Shown in pieces: positions 1 through 5,416 of a DNA stretch of 6,003 nucleotides. This DNA is from Susulua sp964536195 (GTDB lineage: Bacteria; Omnitrophota; Gorgyraeia; Duberdicusellales; 4484-171), in NCBI GenBank assembly GCA_964536195.1, contig CAZHVO010000064.1:1-6003 (forward strand). Direction: 5' to 3'. Position numbers and translations under genes: made by a program. Positions within the stretch are counted from its first letter, which is position 1. The number at the start of each line of letters is the position of its first letter. The notes beneath the pieces are model-generated. The model did not search any database. It worked only from the letters and a program-made list of their open reading frames with translations, and was not told the DNA's origin.

Positions 1-1
1 T

Positions 2-865
2 AGCCCTTTATTTAAATCCGGACATACTGCTTGCGCTGGCTGTGGTCAGTCAATGGGTGTTAGGATTGTCATCAATGCTGCCGGTAAGAATACTATAGTT
101 GCAAACTCGACCGGTTGCCTTGAAGTTTTCTCTACCAAGGCACCTGAAACTGCCTTTGGGGTTCCCTGGATACACTCTTTATTTGAAAATTCGGCAGCAG
201 TTGCTAGTGGCGTTGAAGCTGGTTTAAAGTATTTAAACAAATTAGGTGAAATCCGGGTAATATCTCAAGCCGGAGATGGCGGAACTGGAGATATTGGCTT
301 GCAGGCTATCTCAGGGATGCTTGAGAGGGGCCAAGATGTCTTATTTGTGTGTTATGATAACGAAGCCTACATGAATACCGGCATTCAACGCAGCGGTTCT
401 ACGCCATTCTATGCCAATACTACCACCTCACCAGTAGGTAAAAAATCCCTGGGTAATCCTAGGCCGAAAAAACCTATGGTTGAAATTTGTGCTGCCCACC
501 ATATACCTTACTCAGCCACAGCCTCAGTGGGTAACCCTAAGGATATTGAGAGAAAAGTTAAAAAAGCCTTATCAATAAGAGGTCCAAAATACTTACAAAT
601 TCACGTACCTTGTCCTTTAGGCTGGAAATCAGAACCAGCTCAAACAATAGAAATTGCAAAGCTTGCAGTTGCAACCGGTTTATATCCATTAGTAGAATAT
701 GAGTATGGAAAGCTTGTTAAGGTTATGAAAATTACCTCACCAAAACCAGTCGAAGAGTATCTTAAAACTCAAGGTAGGTTCAGACACTTACTTAAAAACA
801 AAGAAGCACTAGGCGAAGTTCAAGAAGTAGCTAATAAAAACATAGACTACTACGGACTTAAATAA
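2..865 (+). CDS. porB: Pyruvate:ferredoxin oxidoreductase beta subunit, 3' part (5' end outside window)
   Basis: The reading frame is open from base 2, so the gene starts upstream of the window; 287 residues are visible and the ATG at 53 is internal. The beta subunit binds thiamine diphosphate and the proximal [4Fe-4S] cluster of the enzyme that turns pyruvate and CoA into acetyl-CoA, CO2 and reduced ferredoxin in the cytoplasm. Numbering from the first visible codon, Cys11 and Cys14 (CAGCG), Cys39 (STGC) and Cys204 (HVPCPLGW) match the four cluster ligands; the 3 and 25 residue spacings are those of the single-chain Desulfovibrio enzyme. The TPP/Mg motif is GDG at 91-93, followed by DN at 119-120 and NTGIQRSG. 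PorB subunits are usually about 290-310 residues, so little is missing. Related 2-oxoacid oxidoreductases share this fold, so pyruvate as substrate is inferred. The ferredoxin gene follows 30 nt later. Confidence 0.93.
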   Translation, partial: SPLFKSGHTACAGCGQSMGVRIVINAAGKNTIVANSTGCLEVFSTKAPETAFGVPWIHSLFENSAAVASGVEAGLKYLNKLGEIRVISQAGDGGTGDIGLQAISGMLERGQDVLFVCYDNEAYMNTGIQRSGSTPFYANTTTSPVGKKSLGNPRPKKPMVEICAAHHIPYSATASVGNPKDIERKVKKALSIRGPKYLQIHVPCPLGWKSEPAQTIEIAKLAVATGLYPLVEYEYGKLVKVMKITSPKPVEEYLKTQGRFRHLLKNKEALGEVQEVANKNIDYYGLK

Positions 866-895
866 AAACTTAAACGATATCGCAAAGGAGGAGAA

Positions 896-1081
896 ATGGC
901 AAAGGTTATTGTTGACGAAAATACTTGCGTAGGTTGTGGCTTGTGTGTAACTGCTTGTGCTAATGTCTTTGAGCTAGGTGATGACGGAATTGCCAAGGTA
1001 AAGACTAATCAGTGTCCGGATTGCGATCTTCATGATGTTGCTTCTCAGTGCCCGGTAAATTGCATCACTGTAGAAGACTAG
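896..1081 (+). CDS. Small [4Fe-4S] ferredoxin
   Basis: A 61-residue soluble electron carrier, probably the acceptor for the PorB-containing oxidoreductase encoded just upstream. A strong AAAGGAGGAG site at 884-893 fixes the ATG. Cys11, Cys14 and Cys17 (CVGCGLC) plus distant Cys52, followed by Pro53, fit the four ligands of a single [4Fe-4S] cluster, as in Thermotoga maritima and Desulfovibrio gigas ferredoxins. Cys21 is not followed by proline. There is no second CxxCxxCxxxCP motif, so a two-cluster ferredoxin is unlikely. In the single-cluster family the extra Cys at this place pairs in a disulfide with a Cys about eight residues before the last ligand; here Cys43 is nine before it. Two further cysteines, Cys40 and Cys56, are unusual. 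The stretch VFELGDDGIAKV is typical of the family. Function is confident; cluster details are inferred by analogy. Confidence 0.93.
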   Translation: MAKVIVDENTCVGCGLCVTACANVFELGDDGIAKVKTNQCPDCDLHDVASQCPVNCITVED

Positions 1082-1101
1082 TTAAGACTAAAAGATAAAG
1101 T

Positions 1102-1172
1102 AAATTAAATAGGGACACATCCCATTTATTCGAAGAATATGAAGTAAAAAGGGATGTGTCCCGTTTTAATTT
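1102..1172. terminator. Inverted repeat at convergent gene ends; possible bidirectional terminator or REP-like element
   Basis: Perfect 12-bp arms GGGACACATCCC (1112-1123) and GGGATGTGTCCC (1151-1162) enclose a 27-nt spacer. After two unpaired positions, another 8 bp of A/T pairs extend the stem (1102-1109 with 1165-1172). The spacer holds a smaller hairpin (ATTC-GAA-GAAT, 1128-1138). It lies between the ferredoxin stop and the stop of the oppositely oriented chaperone gene, whose TAA (1174-1172) is inside the outer stem. The position suits a two-way terminator, but the T tracts on both sides are interrupted. The large spacer and clean GC-rich arms also resemble dispersed palindromic elements, so the role is inferred. 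Confidence 0.6.
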
Positions 1173-2593
1173 TATTTTACAGAGGGAAGTTCGATAAGTA
1201 TTTCTTTATTTAGTTCACTGATAAACTGTAACTTTTCAATGAATAGCTTTCTTTTTTTGATTTTATCAGAGTAGCCTTCACTTTTAGTTTGAAAATCTTC
1301 CTGATCAATTGGCGGCTTATCTTTTAATTGCAAAATGTAAGCCCCTTTGTCTAAAGCCACGATTTCGGAATGAATCTCATCCTTATCAAGAGAGAAGACT
1401 ATTTCACTTACTTGATTATTTAGCCCTAGACCTTCTATATAGTCGTAGTATTTAAAAAAACCGGTTTCTTTGAACTCAACATTCTTTTTTCTTCCCAGCT
1501 TGCTAAGGTCTTTTCCCTTTTTTTCGTTAATTTCCTTTAAAAGGTCAGATGAGAATCTTTTTGCTTCTTCTCTGGCCCGAGAAGCAATTAAGGCTTCCTT
1601 AACCTCTGTTTCGATTTCACCCAAAGGAGGAGTAAAAGCTGGTTTCTCATCTTTCTTGCCGATAATTATAACATCCTGGCCTAAATCTATTGGCGGACTT
1701 ATCTGGTTTATCTCTAAGCTAAAAGCTATCTGAGTTAGCTCTTGTTTCCAACCAGTTTCCTTAACTGGATCACCTTTTTTAATGAAGCCGGTTTCTTCAA
1801 GCTTAAGGGAGGTTTTCTCTTTGAGCTCATCAAGGGTCTTAAGTTTAGCTAGACTATCTATCTCTTCAAAGCTCATCTTATCTTCCTCGGTTATTAAGGC
1901 ATAGCTTATGTTTATTGTCGGTTCTCTTTGGAAAAGCTCCATATTGCTTTGGTAGAACTCTTCAATCTCGTTAGGCTTTATTCCTACATCAACACGGAAT
2001 TTTTCATAGGGAATAAAAAGGTAGGCAATCTTTGCTTCTTGGTTTTCCCTATTATACAACGCCTGTATTTCCTCCTCAGTAACCGAAACGTCGAGAAGCT
2101 CCTCCCAAAGCTTATCGATTAAAATTAGTTTTCTCACCTGCTCCTCAAAACTACGGACAGTTAAGTTAAGGTCGAAATTTCGGGAAATATGTTTTACATA
2201 TTGCTGGTAGGAGGCTTGGTCAAACTTTCCACCGCGTGAGAAATTACGGTTAACCCAGAGTACGACTTCCTTATCGTTAACTTCTATACCTTCTTCTTTG
2301 GCCTTCCAAAGTAAACGATAGTAAATGCCAGCCTTTTCAATAATCACTTTAGGGGTAATTGCTTTTGCTTTATTGTCTAGATTTGCAAAGAGGACGAAAT
2401 CAAGGCGGGCTAAATCAGTATAGTTTTGGAAGTTTGGAATAATTACCTTCTGGCCTTTAATTTCAGCAGTTACATCTGCTTCCTTTTTATCTAGAAAAGA
2501 ACGAGCACCAGAGAGAACGAAAGCCACAATAACTGTTGCAGCAACTACCCAAAGGATTTTTTTTGCATGTTGTCCACGAATAGCGTTAAGCAT
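1172..2593 (-). CDS. Membrane-anchored PpiD/SurA-like periplasmic chaperone with degenerate parvulin repeats
   Basis: This 473-residue protein has a short basic N-terminus (MLNAIRGQHAKK) and one membrane helix at about 13-29, giving an N-in, periplasm-facing topology as in PpiD. Residues about 35-200 look like the SurA/PpiD N-terminal chaperone region, including GGKFDQASYQQYV (121-133) and the EEQVRKLILIDKL helix. Two C-terminal stretches resemble halves of parvulin domains: ETGFIKKGDPV to IAFSLEINQISPPI (268-302) and ETGFFKYYDYI to IVFSLDKDEIHSEI (377-411), each ending near KDEKP or KDKPP. The usual parvulin GxHII histidine is absent in both (GQDVIII and KGAYILQL), and the N-terminal RHIL is ISYALI. 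I therefore infer a holding chaperone for exported proteins, not an active prolyl isomerase. It is shorter than E. coli PpiD (about 623). ATG 2593 is chosen because ML..IR is the typical PpiD beginning; the nearest GGAG is 16 nt away (see the promoter entry). Confidence 0.82.
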   Translation of the reverse strand: MLNAIRGQHAKKILWVVAATVIVAFVLSGARSFLDKKEADVTAEIKGQKVIIPNFQNYTDLARLDFVLFANLDNKAKAITPKVIIEKAGIYYRLLWKAKEEGIEVNDKEVVLWVNRNFSRGGKFDQASYQQYVKHISRNFDLNLTVRSFEEQVRKLILIDKLWEELLDVSVTEEEIQALYNRENQEAKIAYLFIPYEKFRVDVGIKPNEIEEFYQSNMELFQREPTINISYALITEEDKMSFEEIDSLAKLKTLDELKEKTSLKLEETGFIKKGDPVKETGWKQELTQIAFSLEINQISPPIDLGQDVIIIGKKDEKPAFTPPLGEIETEVKEALIASRAREEAKRFSSDLLKEINEKKGKDLSKLGRKKNVEFKETGFFKYYDYIEGLGLNNQVSEIVFSLDKDEIHSEIVALDKGAYILQLKDKPPIDQEDFQTKSEGYSDKIKKRKLFIEKLQFISELNKEILIELPSVK

Positions 2594-2761
2594 AGGTCTA
2601 TCATAACTTCTCCGAGAAAATTTTCAAGAAAAATCTACGAAAGTAGTTTTTCTTGATCCTGATCCCGAAGTGGAGAAGGATCTTAAAAAAAATCTACGAA
2701 AGCTTGTGAACGGTTTAGGCGAATCCTAAACCGAGGTCGAGAACTGTTCCGGTTTTATGCC
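2594..2761. repeat. Noncoding divergent region rich in hairpins and short repeats
   Basis: No gene is apparent between the chaperone start and the tmRNA promoter. Three structures stand out. First, an A/T-rich hairpin at 2625-2655 has arms CAAGAAAAATCTAC and GTAGTTTTTCTTG, one bulge and a GAAA loop. Second, GATCCT (2655-2660) is inverted as AGGATC (2678-2683 region), joined by a segment with GATCCCGAAG. Third, a perfect 9-bp hairpin has CGGTTTAGG (2711-2719) and CCTAAACCG (2725-2733) with loop CGAAT. A 15-bp direct repeat, AAAAATCTACGAAAG, occurs at 2629-2643 and 2688-2702. The look is of a composite repeat element or a structured leader or terminator region; which one is not resolved by the sequence. 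Confidence 0.5.
2600..2627 (-). promoter_or_regulatory. Candidate promoter for the PpiD-like gene, placing +1 at the start codon
   Basis: Read on the minus strand, TTGAAA (2627-2622) and TATGAT (2605-2600, 5 of 6 to the sigma-70 -10) are separated by 16 nt. Only six bases, AGACCT, lie between the -10 box and the ATG at 2593. Standard spacing would put transcription start on the A of the ATG, meaning a leaderless mRNA. The only Shine-Dalgarno-like sequence, GGAG, lies in the spacer and would then not be transcribed. This is seen by motif only. Confidence 0.4.
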
Positions 2762-2790
2762 TTGCAAAAAAAACCGTCCCATGTTATCCT
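2762..2790 (+). promoter_or_regulatory. Sigma-70-type promoter for tmRNA
   Basis: TTGCAA (2762-2767, 4 of 6 to TTGACA) and TATCCT (2785-2790, 4 of 6 to TATAAT) are separated by 17 nt, with an extended -10 TG at 2782-2783. Expected initiation near 2797 leaves about 19 nt of leader before the mature tmRNA 5' end at 2816, suitable for RNase P trimming. Spacing and position make this the likely ssrA promoter. Confidence 0.55.
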
Positions 2791-2815
2791 TTAAGTGAAA
2801 TATTCTTTGAAAAAT

Positions 2816-3183
<368 letters not shown>

Positions 3184-3185
3184 AT

Positions 3186-3210
3186 AAAGAAAGGGGATTC
3201 TTTTGTTTTA
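3186..3210 (+). terminator. Weak possible terminator after tmRNA
   Basis: AAAGAA (3186-3191) and TTCTTT (3198-3203) form a 6-bp stem around the loop AGGGGA, followed by TGTTTTA. The stem is almost all A/T, so this is a weak candidate based mainly on its position just after the encoded CCA. Confidence 0.25.
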
Positions 3211-3247
3211 ATTAATTAAGTAGTCTGACCCCCCTAAAATTAAAATT

Positions 3248-4411
3248 GTGAAAAACATAAAAACACTCCAGAAAGACTTAGAAACTCTGTCAAAAATAAA
3301 GGCTCCTAATGAGCTTTTTGCTTTCATCGAAGACAGGGTTGCTTCTTTTTTTGAATTAACTTATTTAGGCATATTTGGTTTAGATGATTCCCAATCAAAG
3401 TATAGGTGCATTAAGAATATTACGACAGTAGGTGACACACCTGAAACTTCCAAGGTCACAAATTTTAAGTTAGACAACCCTATCGTAATTGACTTATTGG
3501 ATAACAAAAAGGCTATTTCGGTAAAAGAGGTAGATAAGAATCTTGAAGTTGCATTAACTGAGGAAAGAAAAGCATTTTTACTTTCTTTAAGTAAAGAATT
3601 AAAGGATTTGGAGGCCCAAGCATGTATCCCCGGTTTTGTCGATAATAAATCGTTAGTTATGTTTTTGTTGGGTGAAAAAGTATCAGAAGAAGAAATTTTT
3701 ACCGATGAATTAGAATTCTTTTCTTTATTAGCAAAAAAATCTGCAGAAATAATTCATAATTTTAACTTATTGAAGAAAAAAACAGAACTTTTTATTCAAT
3801 CGATACGTGAGATAAACAGAAAGTTAGAAATTAAGGACATTTATACTCGAGGCCATTCGCATAGAGTTGGGGAGTTTTCGGTAATTATGGGCAAAAAACT
3901 CCAATCTGAGCTGGATAAGATTCCCTATGGCGAAATAATTTTATATTATGCTGCTGAATTCCATGATGTAGGTAAAATTAATACACCGGATAGTATACTT
4001 AAAAAAAAGGGGGCTTTAAGTGACGAGGAGTATGCCACGATTAAAAGGCATCCGATTGAGTCGGTAAAGATACTTAAACCTATGGAAAAGTGGTTTGGAA
4101 AAGCAATACTTGACGCGGTGCTTTATCACCATGAGGATTATGACGGGACCGGATATCCTTATGGGAAAAAAGGAGAGGAAATAAACATTTTAGCCAGAAT
4201 AATAAGGGTAGCTGATTCCTTTGATGCCATGGCTATGGATCGGCCCTACAGAAAAGCTTTAGTTCAACATCAAGCATTGCTTGAACTTAAAAACGGCCGG
4301 GGGAGACAATTTGACTCTAGAGTAGTTGATACATTCCTAGAGGCCTACAAGGAAGGTTTATTTGTGGAAATTTTTTCTCATGTAACCAATGTACCGGAAG
4401 ATAGCCTGTAA
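3248..4411 (+). CDS. HD-GYP domain protein with GAF-like N-terminal region (probable c-di-GMP phosphodiesterase)
   Basis: This 387-residue cytoplasmic protein has no signal peptide or membrane helix. Residues about 10-175 look like a divergent GAF-type sensor, and a helical linker (about 175-195) leads into the HD-GYP domain (195-375). Visible motifs are DIYTRGHSHRV (His203), FHDVGK (His239, Asp240), RHP (His268), HHE (His294, His295), DGTGYP (299-304) and RVADSFDAM (Asp323). All core metal-binding positions are present. The Glu used by trinuclear family members four residues before the first His is a Tyr, so a two-metal site is expected. HD-GYP proteins hydrolyse cyclic di-GMP (some act on cGAMP); the substrate is inferred. 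The frame is closed by TAG at 3221, making GTG 3248 the only standard start before Met137. It has no Shine-Dalgarno sequence; TAAAAT at 3235-3240 could be a -10 box. Two small genes follow at short spacing. Confidence 0.9.
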   Translation: MKNIKTLQKDLETLSKIKAPNELFAFIEDRVASFFELTYLGIFGLDDSQSKYRCIKNITTVGDTPETSKVTNFKLDNPIVIDLLDNKKAISVKEVDKNLEVALTEERKAFLLSLSKELKDLEAQACIPGFVDNKSLVMFLLGEKVSEEEIFTDELEFFSLLAKKSAEIIHNFNLLKKKTELFIQSIREINRKLEIKDIYTRGHSHRVGEFSVIMGKKLQSELDKIPYGEIILYYAAEFHDVGKINTPDSILKKKGALSDEEYATIKRHPIESVKILKPMEKWFGKAILDAVLYHHEDYDGTGYPYGKKGEEINILARIIRVADSFDAMAMDRPYRKALVQHQALLELKNGRGRQFDSRVVDTFLEAYKEGLFVEIFSHVTNVPEDSL

Positions 4412-4450
4412 AAGTATTTAATAAAGAGTTTTTAAAAAAAAGGAGGAGGG

Positions 4451-4765
4451 ATGGCTAAGGAAAAGGATTCTTTAAAAGAGACTTTTGATAAGATGTGGCC
4501 AAAAGCAAAGAAAGAGCTAGACAAAGGTGTAAAAAATGCCAGGAAGATACTGATTAAAAGCGAGAAGTACCTTAAAGAACTCTCAGAAAAGGGCGCTGCC
4601 CAAACCAAAAAACTATCTTTATCACTAAAAAGAGAAAAGGCCTATTATGACTTAGGCAAAGCTATATCAGCTGTACCAACAACTAAGTGGAAGGCTAGCC
4701 GTAAGATATCTTTATTGATTAAGGGAATCAAAGATCTTGATAGGGATATAAACAAAATAAAATAA
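4451..4765 (+). CDS. Unrecognised lysine-rich helical protein, 104 aa
   Basis: I do not recognise a named family. AGGAGGAGGG ends directly at the ATG, so the start is clear and translation should be strong. The product is small, cytoplasmic-looking, without cysteine or membrane helix, and very rich in lysine (about a quarter of residues). Nearly all of it should be helical: an amphipathic first half (about 6-60) with KKELDKGVKNARKILIKSEKYLKELSEKG, the segment LSLKREKAYYDLGKAISAVPTTKW (56-79), and a short C-terminal helix ending KDLDRDINKIK. The LKREKAYYDLGK stretch resembles helical segments of small stress- or nucleoid-associated bacterial proteins, but that is impression only. It lies 39 nt after the HD-GYP gene and 35 nt before trx, probably in one operon. 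Nucleic-acid or membrane-surface binding would suit its charge; this is speculative. Confidence 0.85.
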   Translation: MAKEKDSLKETFDKMWPKAKKELDKGVKNARKILIKSEKYLKELSEKGAAQTKKLSLSLKREKAYYDLGKAISAVPTTKWKASRKISLLIKGIKDLDRDINKIK

Positions 4766-4800
4766 ACCATCAACTACTAGTTGGAAGGGAGAAATATTCT

Positions 4801-5118
4801 ATGGAAGTTAATGTCACTACCGCTAATTTCAAGAAAGAGGTTATTGATTCCAAAATACCGGCCTTGGTAGACTTTTGGGCTCCTTGGTGCGGTCCTTGTA
4901 AAATGATTGCACCCCAGATAGAGGAGTTAGCTAAAGCCTATAGCGGTAAATTAAAGGTTTGTAAGCTGAATGTTGACCAGGCTCCTGAAATTGCAACGCA
5001 GTATACAGTTATGAGCATTCCGGCTATTATGCTATTTAAAGCTGGTAATATTATGAGCACGCGCGTTGGGGTCATGAGCAAAAAGGAATTAGAGAAGTTT
5101 ATCCAGCCATATCTCTGA
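4801..5118 (+). CDS. trxA: Thioredoxin
   Basis: A 105-residue, full-length thioredoxin: a cytoplasmic protein-disulfide reductase recycled by thioredoxin reductase (not in this window). The active site is WCGPCK, with Cys30 and Cys33, preceded by VDFWAP. The buried Asp24 corresponds to E. coli Asp26 and cis-Pro74 (SIPAI) faces the active site. The pattern continues with LNVDQAPEIATQY and a C-terminal helix KKELEKFIQPYL. There is no signal peptide, so it is not a periplasmic DsbE-like form. One extra cysteine, Cys54, lies outside the active site. GGAAGGGAG (4783-4791) precedes the ATG by about 9 nt; a small dyad, CAACT-ACT-AGTTG (4771-4783), abuts the ribosome binding site. The symbol is given by family similarity; paralogues elsewhere are possible. 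Confidence 0.95.
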   Translation: MEVNVTTANFKKEVIDSKIPALVDFWAPWCGPCKMIAPQIEELAKAYSGKLKVCKLNVDQAPEIATQYTVMSIPAIMLFKAGNIMSTRVGVMSKKELEKFIQPYL

Positions 5119-5147
5119 TATTCCCTTCACAGTTCATTAAAAAAGCC

Positions 5148-5176
5148 TTGCTATCCGGCCTATAACTTGCTATAAT
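5148..5176 (+). promoter_or_regulatory. Sigma-70-type promoter for the tRNA pair
   Basis: TTGCTA (5148-5153, 4 of 6 to TTGACA) and a perfect TATAAT (5171-5176) are separated by exactly 17 nt. Initiation near 5183 would give a leader of about 8 nt before the first tRNA at 5191. The promoter sits right after the thioredoxin stop and likely drives both tRNAs and perhaps the downstream coiled-coil gene, since I see no terminator after the second tRNA. Confidence 0.75.
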
Positions 5177-5190
5177 TTTTACTCTTTTAA

Positions 5191-5263
5191 GGGCCTGTAG
5201 CTCAGTTGGCAGAGCAGGACACTCATAATGTCTTGGTCCGGGGTTCAAGTCCCTGCAGGCCCA
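5191..5263 (+). tRNA. tRNA with CAT anticodon, probably tRNA-Ile2 (lysidine type) rather than Met
   Basis: A full cloverleaf is present: acceptor GGGCCTG with CAGGCCC, D stem GCTC/GAGC, anticodon stem GGACA/TGTCT with loop CTCATAA (anticodon CAT), five-base variable region TGGTC, T arm CGGGG-TTCAAGT-CCCTG, discriminator A. CCA is not encoded. It is not the initiator: no three G-C pairs in the anticodon stem and no mismatched first acceptor pair. The loop CTCATAA followed by TTGGTC is the pattern I know from bacterial tRNA-Ile(CAT), whose C34 is changed to lysidine by TilS to read ATA. Elongator Met remains possible. Confidence 0.95.
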
Positions 5264-5285
5264 TGGTTTGTTTTTATTTAGGGGA

Positions 5286-5305
5286 GCGCGTAATGGCTTA
5301 CGCGC
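5286..5305 (+). repeat. Perfect 8-bp hairpin in the tRNA-Val leader overlapping its 5' end
   Basis: GCGCGTAA (5286-5293) and TTACGCGC (5298-5305) flank the 4-nt loop TGGC. The right arm takes in the first four bases of the tRNA-Val acceptor strand, so this hairpin and the mature acceptor stem cannot form together in the precursor. Confidence 0.6.
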
Positions 5306-5375
5306 GCATAGCTCAGTTGGTAAGAGTACTGCCTTCACATGGCAGGGGTCGCTGGTTCAAGTCCAGCTGCGCGCA
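5302..5375 (+). tRNA. tRNA-Val (CAC)
   Basis: Cloverleaf: acceptor GCGCGCA with TGCGCGC, D stem GCTC/GAGT (one G-U pair), anticodon stem CTGCC/GGCAG with loop TTCACAT (anticodon CAC, reads GTG), variable region GGGTC, T arm GCTGG-TTCAAGT-CCAGC, discriminator A. CCA is not encoded, as in the tRNA before it, so a CCA-adding enzyme is needed. It follows the first tRNA by 38 nt without a separate promoter and is probably cotranscribed. Confidence 0.96.
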
Positions 5376-5416
5376 TTTGAAAAAAATATTCAGTTAAATA
5401 AAAAAATAAGATCTAT

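Noticed and set aside
46..240. Minus-strand open frame inside porB
   Set aside because: It lies wholly opposite a well-supported PorB coding sequence with cluster and TPP motifs, and has no recognisable motif or ribosome binding site.
1470..2122. Two plus-strand open frames (1470-1733, 1928-2122) inside the chaperone gene
   Set aside because: They are antisense to a complete PpiD/SurA-like reading frame; their Phe/Ser/Leu-rich content mirrors Lys/Glu codons on the other strand.
2625..2702. CRISPR-like array from the AAAAATCTACGAAAG repeats
   Set aside because: Only two copies, 15 bp long and partly in a hairpin; no further regular repeats and no cas genes.
2741..2749. GAACTGTTC as a LexA/SOS box
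   Set aside because: The Gram-positive box needs four bases between GAAC and GTTC; here there is one, and it is not at a DNA-repair gene.
2594..2761. Riboswitch upstream of a gene
   Set aside because: Hairpins are present, but no known aptamer core is recognisable, and the candidate promoter of the chaperone gene lies downstream of them on the minus strand.
4412..4450. Terminator between HD-GYP and the 104-aa gene
   Set aside because: Only A/T-rich sequence with no stable stem; cotranscription is more likely.
5099..5397. Open frames across the two tRNA genes, one on each strand
   Set aside because: They run through complete tRNA cloverleafs; the minus-strand peptide with WACRDLNPGPRHYECPALPTELQ is a familiar tRNA-derived false protein.
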